NCBI RefSeq assembly: GCF_013349995.1 | Contig: NZ_JABVXF010000027.1 | Location: 1-60,194 of the forward strand | Source: Pseudoalteromonas sp. 0303 | Lineage (GTDB): Bacteria; Pseudomonadota; Gammaproteobacteria; Enterobacterales; Alteromonadaceae | DNA: 60,194 nucleotides | Direction: 5' to 3' | Part shown: positions 54,458 to 60,194 of the stretch, piece after piece | Layout of the letters: every line of letters begins with the position of its first letter | How positions within the stretch are numbered: position 1 is the stretch's first letter | Translations under genes and position numbers: made by a program | The notes under the pieces: model-generated | What the model was told of the DNA's origin: nothing | Database searches by the model: none | The model's input: only the letters and a program-made list of their open reading frames with translations

Positions 54458-54512
54458 ACTGCGCGCATTGAAACACAACATGTGTTTTTGTTGCGATTAT
54501 TGAGGAAACGAC

Positions 54513-55445
54513 ATGAAATTTGCAAAGTCTAGCTTATTCCTAGCTTTATTTGGTGGTTTATCTTTTTCTGCATTAGCTGATGTAGATGTATATGGTAAAG
54601 CAAACGTGACTGTTCAATCATCAGATGATGGCGAAGGGTCTTTCACTGAAATTAAAAGCAATAACTCACGTTTTGGCTTAAAAGGTTCAGAAAAAATTTC
54701 TGAAGGCTTAGAAGCTGTTTATAAATTTGAGTTTGGTGTAGACGTATCTGACGCTGATTCAAAAGGCGACAATGATGATAACATCACTGCACGTAACCAA
54801 TACGTGGGTGTTAAAGGTAGCTTTGGTCAAGTTGTTATCGGTCGTAACGATACAGCAATGAAGCAGTCTCAAGGTAAAGTTGATTTATTCAATGACCTTG
54901 AAGGTGATATCAAGAACGCATTTAAAGGTGAAAACCGTTTAGGCGACACAATTTCTTATGCTTCTAAAGACTTCAGTGGCTTCAAAGTATTAGCAACTTA
55001 TGTAGCTGAAGATGATGTAGACGCTGATAACGGTTACTCAGTAGCGTTAACTTACGGCGATGCAAAACTTAAAGAAAGCAAACTTTATGCATCAGTTGCA
55101 GCTGATAGCGAAGTAAAAGGTTACGACATTGTTCGTGCAACAGTACAAGGTAAACTAGGTGACTTTAAACTAGGTGCTATGTACCAAACACAAGAAAAAG
55201 TGGATGGTAGTGCAGAAGCTGATGGCTACTTAGTAAATGCTGCTTACCAAATGAATAGCAATACTTTCAAAGTGCAGTACCAAGTAATTGACTTTGATGA
55301 AGGCGATAAGAAAACAGCTATTTCTGCAGGTGTTGATCACAAGCTTAGCAAAAACACCAAAGTATTTGGTTTCTACTCAACGTTTGATACAGACAATCAA
55401 GTTGACCAAGACTACCTAGGTGTTGGTATTGAATACAAGTTCTAA
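54513..55445 (+). CDS. Gram-negative porin
   Basis: 310 residues. Signal peptide 1-22 (cleavage after ALA), then DVDVYGKANVTVQ, typical of the OmpC/OmpU porin family, a SRFGLKGSEKISEGLEAVYK segment of which the FGLKGSE text is diagnostic, and a C-terminal Phe (GIEYKF) for BAM. It forms a trimeric channel for small hydrophilic solutes. The upstream Pho-box-like motif suggests a phosphate-regulated role, like PhoE, rather than a constitutive porin. Confidence 0.92.
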   Translation: MKFAKSSLFLALFGGLSFSALADVDVYGKANVTVQSSDDGEGSFTEIKSNNSRFGLKGSEKISEGLEAVYKFEFGVDVSDADSKGDNDDNITARNQYVGVKGSFGQVVIGRNDTAMKQSQGKVDLFNDLEGDIKNAFKGENRLGDTISYASKDFSGFKVLATYVAEDDVDADNGYSVALTYGDAKLKESKLYASVAADSEVKGYDIVRATVQGKLGDFKLGAMYQTQEKVDGSAEADGYLVNAAYQMNSNTFKVQYQVIDFDEGDKKTAISAGVDHKLSKNTKVFGFYSTFDTDNQVDQDYLGVGIEYKF

Positions 55446-55476
55446 TCCAACCTTTGGATAACTCCCTAACTTGTCA

Positions 55477-55503
55477 GCCCAGCTAATTAGCTGGGCTTTT
55501 TTT
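55477..55503 (+). terminator. intrinsic terminator after the porin gene
   Basis: GCCCAGCTAATTAGCTGGGC, a perfect palindromic stem, is followed by seven T residues. Confidence 0.92.
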
Positions 55504-55548
55504 GTTCTAGTAGAAAATTTATAAATCAGATAGCGCTTTGATTTGCGA

Positions 55549-57630
55549 TCAAGCCTGTGCGTAGTTTGATTTGCCAGCAAGCCAACGTTGAATCAATTTA
55601 TCGGTAAGCTCTGGATAGTCGTTCAAAATTTTGAAGGCAATGGGTCTTACATGATCGAGTGTTTGTTTATCGCGATTTAAGTCGGCGATTTTAAATTCAG
55701 CTAAGCCTGTTTGCTTGGTACCAAGAACTTCACCGGGGCCACGAATTTCGAGATCTCGCTCAGCGATAACAAAGCCATCATTACTTTCACGCAGCACACC
55801 TAAGCGCTTTTGAGCCGTCGCTGATAATGGTGCATGATAAAGTAAAACACAGTGTGATGCCGTTGCCCCACGACCTACACGGCCGCGCAGCTGGTGGAGT
55901 TGTGCAAGGCCTAACCGTTCAGGGTTTTCAATAATGATAAGGCTGGCATTAGGCACATCAACACCTACTTCAATTACCGTTGTGGCAACGAGTACATGAA
56001 TATTGCCCGCTTTAAACTCACTCATAATGGCTTGCTTTTCGGCGGCTTTCATCCGGCCATGCACTAAGCCAACGTTTAGCTCTGGCAATGCCGCTTTTAA
56101 TTGCTCTGCGCTATCTTCCGCTGCTTGGCATTGCAGTACTTCAGATTCATCAATCAGAGTGCAAACCCAATACACTTGACGACCTTGCTCTGTACACGCT
56201 GTTCTCACACGTTGAATTATTTCGTCTCGGCGTGCATCAGGAATAGCCACCGTTGTAATAGGCGTTCTACCGGGTGGTAACTCATCAATCACTGAGGTTT
56301 CTAAGTCAGCGTAGGCTGTCATTGCTAGCGTTCGCGGGATAGGTGTTGCTGTCATCACTAATTGATGTGGGTAACAGTCACCAAAGCGGCCTTTTTCGCG
56401 CAGTGATAAGCGCTGATGAACACCAAAGCGGTGCTGCTCATCAATAATAATTAAAACGAGATTGTTAAACTCAACCTGCTCTTGGAATAACGCATGGGTG
56501 CCAACAATCATTTGAACTTCCCCAGAGGCGATTTTTTCCAAAGTCGCTGCGCGCTCCTTACCTTTACTTTTGCCACCTAACCAAGCGACTTCAACGCCGA
56601 GTTGATTAAACCATTGGCTAAAGTTGATGCCATGTTGCTCCGATAAAATTTCTGTCGGTGCCATTAGCGCTACTTGATAGCCTTCGCTTATCGCGGTGAG
56701 TGCACTGAGTGCTGCAACTAAGGTTTTACCGGAGCCTACATCGCCTTGCACTAGACGCATCATCGGAAACGGGTGTTGTAAGTCACCTTTGATTTCTGCC
56801 ACTACACGACTTTGCGCGTTGGTTGGGCTAAAAGCTAAATTAGCTAAAAACTGTTGCTCAAGTTGGTTATGAGGCTTTAAAGCAACCGCTTTTACCGTTT
56901 GCCCTTTTTGGCGCAGCTTTAAAAGACTTAAGTTTTGCGCAAGCAGCTCTTCAAACACTAGCCGTTGCTGGGCAGGGTGCATACCTTGTTCAAGGGCAGT
57001 TAAATCAACATCGTTTTGTGGACGATGTAAGGTCATGAGTGCATCGGCTAAACGCATTCCGGTCGGTTGAAACTGTTCTGGCAGTAACTCTTCGACAGGG
57101 TACTTAGTTAATAGTGCAAGTGCTTGATCGCTTAGTGCACGAATAGATAACTGTTTTAGCCCTTCGGTAACAGGATAAACTGGCGTAAGTGTTGTATTAG
57201 TTGGTTGCTCAGAAGGGGTATCCGATAAGCTGTATTCCGGATGTGTCATTTCAAAGCCAACACGACCACGGCGGATCTCACCAAAGCAACGAATGATTTT
57301 ACCTGTACTTAAGGCATTTTTTTGAGCCGCGCTAAAGTTAAAAAACCTCAGCGTTAAACGGCCCGTGCCATCATTTACTTGGCAAACCAGCATGCGCCTT
57401 TTTCCAAAAGTAATTTGGCTGGTTTCAATGGTGGCTTCAACACTAACATGGCTGTGCGGTTGGAGTTCGCAGATTGGGTGAATGCGGGTGCGGTCTTCAT
57501 AGCGGTGAGGCAAATGAAAAAGCATGTCTTGCACCGTATGAATATTTAGCTTAGCAAGGCGCTCGGCCATTTTCGGGCCGACGCCTTTTAATTCTGTAAT
57601 TGGGTATAACGCTAAGCTAGGGTGACTCAA
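55549..57630 (-). CDS. recG: ATP-dependent DNA helicase RecG
   Basis: 693 residues. An OB-fold wedge domain (about 50-150) is followed by two helicase lobes with Walker A GDVGSGKT, the DEQH box and the QLRGRVGRG motif VI. RecG reverses stalled replication forks and processes Holliday junctions. It is downstream of trmH on the same strand, as in E. coli (trmH-recG), with a 39-bp gap. Confidence 0.97.
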   Translation of the reverse strand: MSHPSLALYPITELKGVGPKMAERLAKLNIHTVQDMLFHLPHRYEDRTRIHPICELQPHSHVSVEATIETSQITFGKRRMLVCQVNDGTGRLTLRFFNFSAAQKNALSTGKIIRCFGEIRRGRVGFEMTHPEYSLSDTPSEQPTNTTLTPVYPVTEGLKQLSIRALSDQALALLTKYPVEELLPEQFQPTGMRLADALMTLHRPQNDVDLTALEQGMHPAQQRLVFEELLAQNLSLLKLRQKGQTVKAVALKPHNQLEQQFLANLAFSPTNAQSRVVAEIKGDLQHPFPMMRLVQGDVGSGKTLVAALSALTAISEGYQVALMAPTEILSEQHGINFSQWFNQLGVEVAWLGGKSKGKERAATLEKIASGEVQMIVGTHALFQEQVEFNNLVLIIIDEQHRFGVHQRLSLREKGRFGDCYPHQLVMTATPIPRTLAMTAYADLETSVIDELPPGRTPITTVAIPDARRDEIIQRVRTACTEQGRQVYWVCTLIDESEVLQCQAAEDSAEQLKAALPELNVGLVHGRMKAAEKQAIMSEFKAGNIHVLVATTVIEVGVDVPNASLIIIENPERLGLAQLHQLRGRVGRGATASHCVLLYHAPLSATAQKRLGVLRESNDGFVIAERDLEIRGPGEVLGTKQTGLAEFKIADLNRDKQTLDHVRPIAFKILNDYPELTDKLIQRWLAGKSNYAQA

Positions 57631-57669
57631 AGGTGACTCAAATTATTAATTAGTAGACTGTTTTTCAGT

Positions 57670-58386
57670 TTACTTGCACTCGTTAGTGGCTTCAAGCGGT
57701 TGCGTGTGTTTTAAAATGTTCCAGAACGTTTCATCAGCAACAATTTCACCACTTTCATCAAGCTCAGGGTACGGTAGCTCTTTTTCACGGCATTGTTCAG
57801 CAATGATAGGGTGGCAGCCTTCAAACAAGATACGGTGCTTAATTTTCGCATCAAGCATATCGCGGTTATAAAGTCCGGCTTCTTCACGTTGGCGCTGTGC
57901 TTCAAATAGAATAAGTGCCGCAGCAACAGATACATTCAGAGATTGCACCATTCCTTGCATTGGGATAATGATATTTTTATCAGCATGAGCGAGGGCGCGT
58001 GGTGAAATACCATCACGTTCTTGGCCAACAATAACAGCCGTCGGTTTGGTGTAATCAATTTCACGAAAGTCGACAGCATCGTCGCTGAGATGAGTTGCTA
58101 AAATTTGTACTTCAGGATTTTGTGCACGCATCATGGATACAGCTTCATCGATATTGCGATGCAAGTGAGTTTCTAACCAGTTTTTACTACCACCTGAGGT
58201 ATTGTTAGTTAACCATTTTTGATTCTCTGGCCATACAGCATGTACGTGATGGCAGCCAGTCGCGTCAGCTGTGCGGGCAATGGCCGATAAATTATGATGC
58301 TTATGTACTTCTTCTAAACAAACCGTTAGGTCCGTTTGGCGGCGGTCTAACACGCGCTTAACACGCTCAAAGCGAGTTGTATCCAT
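57670..58386 (-). CDS. trmH: tRNA (guanosine-18-2'-O)-methyltransferase TrmH
   Basis: 238 residues with the SPOUT methyltransferase motifs NLSAIARTADATGCHHVHAV-type at about 30 and IIPMQGMVQSLNVSVAAALILFE near 145 (only parts are quoted). It methylates the 2'-OH of G18 in the D loop of many tRNAs, which stabilises the elbow. The C-terminal extension is typical of the gammaproteobacterial TrmH. Gene order trmH-recG is conserved. Confidence 0.95.
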   Translation of the reverse strand: MDTTRFERVKRVLDRRQTDLTVCLEEVHKHHNLSAIARTADATGCHHVHAVWPENQKWLTNNTSGGSKNWLETHLHRNIDEAVSMMRAQNPEVQILATHLSDDAVDFREIDYTKPTAVIVGQERDGISPRALAHADKNIIIPMQGMVQSLNVSVAAALILFEAQRQREEAGLYNRDMLDAKIKHRILFEGCHPIIAEQCREKELPYPELDESGEIVADETFWNILKHTQPLEATNECK

Positions 58387-58430
58387 AGTTGTGTGCTCGT
58401 TGACGGATTCTAATTGGCGCTGATTATACC

Positions 58431-58889
58431 CTAGGGAACAACAGCACGGCTAATTGGGTTTTGTAATGAGATCAGCGTTTCTGTTGACTGAATAGCTTCG
58501 ATGGCTTGTATTTTGTTAATTAACACATCTTGTAGATGATCAATTGAGCGCGCCATCACTTTGATAAATATACTGTAATTACCTGTGGTGTAATAGGCTT
58601 CGACAACTTCTTCTAGTTCTTTTAAATGCAGTAAAGTTTGTGGGTAATCACGGGCATTGTTGAGGTTAATACCAATAAAGCAGCAAACATCGTAACCAAG
58701 CTGTTTGGCATCAATACTGACTTGGGTGCCTGTAATAATTCTCGCTTGTTTCATCTTTTCGACCCGAACATGAATAGTTCCGGCACTGACTGCAAAGCGT
58801 TTAGCGAGTTCTGCATACGCTGTTCGCGCATTTTCCATTAAAGCATTAAGGATGTTTTTATCGAGATTATCGATTTGATAATTTTCCAT
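58431..58889 (-). CDS. asnC: AsnC, Lrp-family regulator
   Basis: 152 residues. N-terminal HTH (about 10-60, YAELAKRFAVSAGTIHVRV) and a C-terminal RAM ligand-binding domain. AsnC activates asnA when asparagine is scarce. It lies divergent from asnA over a 197-bp region that should hold the AsnC sites. I did not assign a specific operator. Confidence 0.95.
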   Translation of the reverse strand: MENYQIDNLDKNILNALMENARTAYAELAKRFAVSAGTIHVRVEKMKQARIITGTQVSIDAKQLGYDVCCFIGINLNNARDYPQTLLHLKELEEVVEAYYTTGNYSIFIKVMARSIDHLQDVLINKIQAIEAIQSTETLISLQNPISRAVVP

Positions 58890-59086
58890 GGTATTTATTA
58901 GTGTTAATTAGTGAATCAATAAATTTTATAGCATTATTTTTATGAAAATTTCAATGTTAAGTTCTTTTTATTGCGGGTTATTGAAAATTATCTTTGTTTA
59001 GTTGAGGATTGTTTTAACAGGAGGGGCCAAGCAGCGGGTTTCTCTAATTAAGCAAGTAACAATAACTGGGAATGAGGCCAATTATT

Positions 59087-60082
59087 ATGAGTTCACACTA
59101 CCTGCAGCAACAGCAGCAAATTAGTAAAGTAAAACAGTTTTTTTCAAGCCAATTAGAACAACAATTAGGGTTAGTTGAAGTACAAGCACCAATCTTGGCA
59201 AAAGTAGGCGATGGTATTCAAGATAACTTAAGCGGTACTGAAAATGCTGTATCGGTAGCAGTGAAAACAATTCCGGGTAGCCAATTTGAAGTAGTCCACT
59301 CATTAGCTAAGTGGAAGCGTAAAACTTTGGCTGATTACGATTTTTCGGTAGGTGAAGGACTCTATACGCACATGAAGGCGCTTCGCCCAGATGAAGAGTC
59401 TTTAAGCCCAATTCACTCGGTGTATGTTGACCAATGGGACTGGGAAAAAGTGATTTGCGAGAGCACTGAACGTACTTTAGACAAGCTAAAAGAAACCGTG
59501 ACATCACTTTATCAGGCGATTAAAGCAACCGAACGCTTTGTCGCAAGCGAGTTTGATTTAACGCCGTTTTTGCCAGAGCAAATCACCTTTGTACACAGTG
59601 AACAGCTACGTCAGATGTATCCAGACTTTACTGCGAAACAACGTGAAAAAGCGGTAGCACAAGAGTACGGTGCGGTATTTTTAATTGGTATAGGCGGCAC
59701 ACTTGCAGATGGCAAAATTCATGACGTACGAGCACCGGATTATGACGATTGGTCAACACAAACCTGTAGTAAATTTGCAGGCTTAAACGGTGATATTTTA
59801 GTTTGGAACCCTTTGCTTGAAGATGCATTTGAAATCTCTTCAATGGGCATTCGTGTAAGCCCTGATGCATTAGCTACTCAATTAGCGATTACAGGCGACC
59901 AAGCTCGGTTAGAGTTTGATTGGCATAAACAGCTACTGGCGAAGAAATTTCCGCAAACAATTGGTGGTGGTATTGGTCAATCACGACTCGCTATGTTGCT
60001 GTTACAAAAACAGCATATCGGGCAAGTACAAGTTGGTGTTTGGCCTGAACAGCTAAAACAGCAAGTGGAAGGAATTCTTTAA
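59087..60082 (+). CDS. asnA: Aspartate-ammonia ligase AsnA
   Basis: 331 residues, near the E. coli length. It has family text such as [43 protein letters not shown] [15 protein letters not shown] and the C-terminal [12 protein letters not shown]. It makes asparagine from aspartate and ammonia with ATP going to AMP. The start at 59087 is preferred because GAGG lies 9 nt upstream; an earlier in-frame ATG (59072) adds five residues. It is divergent from its regulator asnC. Confidence 0.97.
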   Translation: MSSHYLQQQQQISKVKQFFSSQLEQQLGLVEVQAPILAKVGDGIQDNLSGTENAVSVAVKTIPGSQFEVVHSLAKWKRKTLADYDFSVGEGLYTHMKALRPDEESLSPIHSVYVDQWDWEKVICESTERTLDKLKETVTSLYQAIKATERFVASEFDLTPFLPEQITFVHSEQLRQMYPDFTAKQREKAVAQEYGAVFLIGIGGTLADGKIHDVRAPDYDDWSTQTCSKFAGLNGDILVWNPLLEDAFEISSMGIRVSPDALATQLAITGDQARLEFDWHKQLLAKKFPQTIGGGIGQSRLAMLLLQKQHIGQVQVGVWPEQLKQQVEGIL

Positions 60083-60194
60083 AGAGTAATGACCCTGGTA
60101 AAAAGAGGCTTTCAGCCTAATGCTGATCAGTTAAGAAGTTGATCAGTTGACCGATCAGAATGATCATGCACAATCCGTAGTTAGGCAACTAACT
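60083..60194. other. right edge, no gene recognised
   Basis: Downstream of asnA the sequence contains several GATCA copies and the direct repeat TTGATCAGTT or close variants between about 60122 and 60168. No clear terminator with a T run is visible before the window ends. Confidence 0.35.

Noticed and set aside
1..60194. CRISPR arrays, rRNA genes and complete insertion sequences
   Set aside because: No regular direct repeats with spacers, no rRNA sequence and no transposase genes were seen anywhere in the window.

Overview
The window looks like chromosome of a marine gammaproteobacterium of the Pseudoalteromonas / Alteromonadales type. The evidence is protein similarity recognised by eye: SecA, SlmA, CoaBC, RadC, the rpsF-priB-rpsR-rplI operon, DnaB, Alr, RecQ, RecG, TrmH, AsnC/AsnA and a divergent HdfR/MaoP pair, together with moderate-to-low GC. 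No search could be run, so the genus is an inference.

Backbone left of the island (1-20.0 kb): mutT and secA; slmA and coaBC divergent from radC; rpmB-rpmG; rpsF-priB-rpsR-rplI; a five-gene minor-pilin cluster for type IV pili; an ECF sigma / membrane anti-sigma-like / DUF4097 operon; dnaB-alr; and a small vitamin-B1-type salvage operon (YkoF-like protein, PnuC-type transporter, kinase).

Island (about 20.05-40.87 kb, 20.8 kb): an integrative element has split a tRNA-Arg(CCG) gene in its anticodon loop. The 5' half of the broken tRNA lies at 20013-20050 and the 3' half at 40866-40902. They share a 12-bp core, and when joined they give a 75-nt cloverleaf. Just inside the left end the element carries a complete tRNA-Arg(CCG) of different sequence (20168-20244), apparently replacing the function it destroys. 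Next to it is a tyrosine integrase. The rest of the element holds a Lamassu-type defence operon (DUF4297 nuclease, small middle protein, SMC-like ATPase) plus a trailing NucS-like nuclease; a MobV-like relaxase with a partner; a secreted subtilisin with a lipoprotein, divergent from a 1292-residue protein that fuses a Clp-type AAA+ module to an FtsH-type AAA+ module and an M41 zinc protease; an unrecognised zinc-motif/HTH protein; small regulators; a RepA-like helicase beside a perfect 44-bp palindrome; and an AlpA-like regulator. Matching sequence motifs sit at both ends: a GGGACA repeat pair, and a GGGGCAA-N14-TTGCCC inverted repeat upstream of both int and alpA.

Backbone right of the island (41.0-60.2 kb): a DUF3800 gene abutting attR, a ZntB-like transporter, a rimB-rimK-M14 peptidase cluster, MscS-like and Omp85-like membrane proteins, recQ, rarD, a dual-receiver diguanylate cyclase, maoP/hdfR, a porin preceded by a Pho-box-like motif, recG-trmH, and asnC divergent from asnA.

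The strongest candidates for new biology are the element that brings its own replacement tRNA, and the divergent lipoprotein/subtilisin and double-AAA+/M41 protease module.
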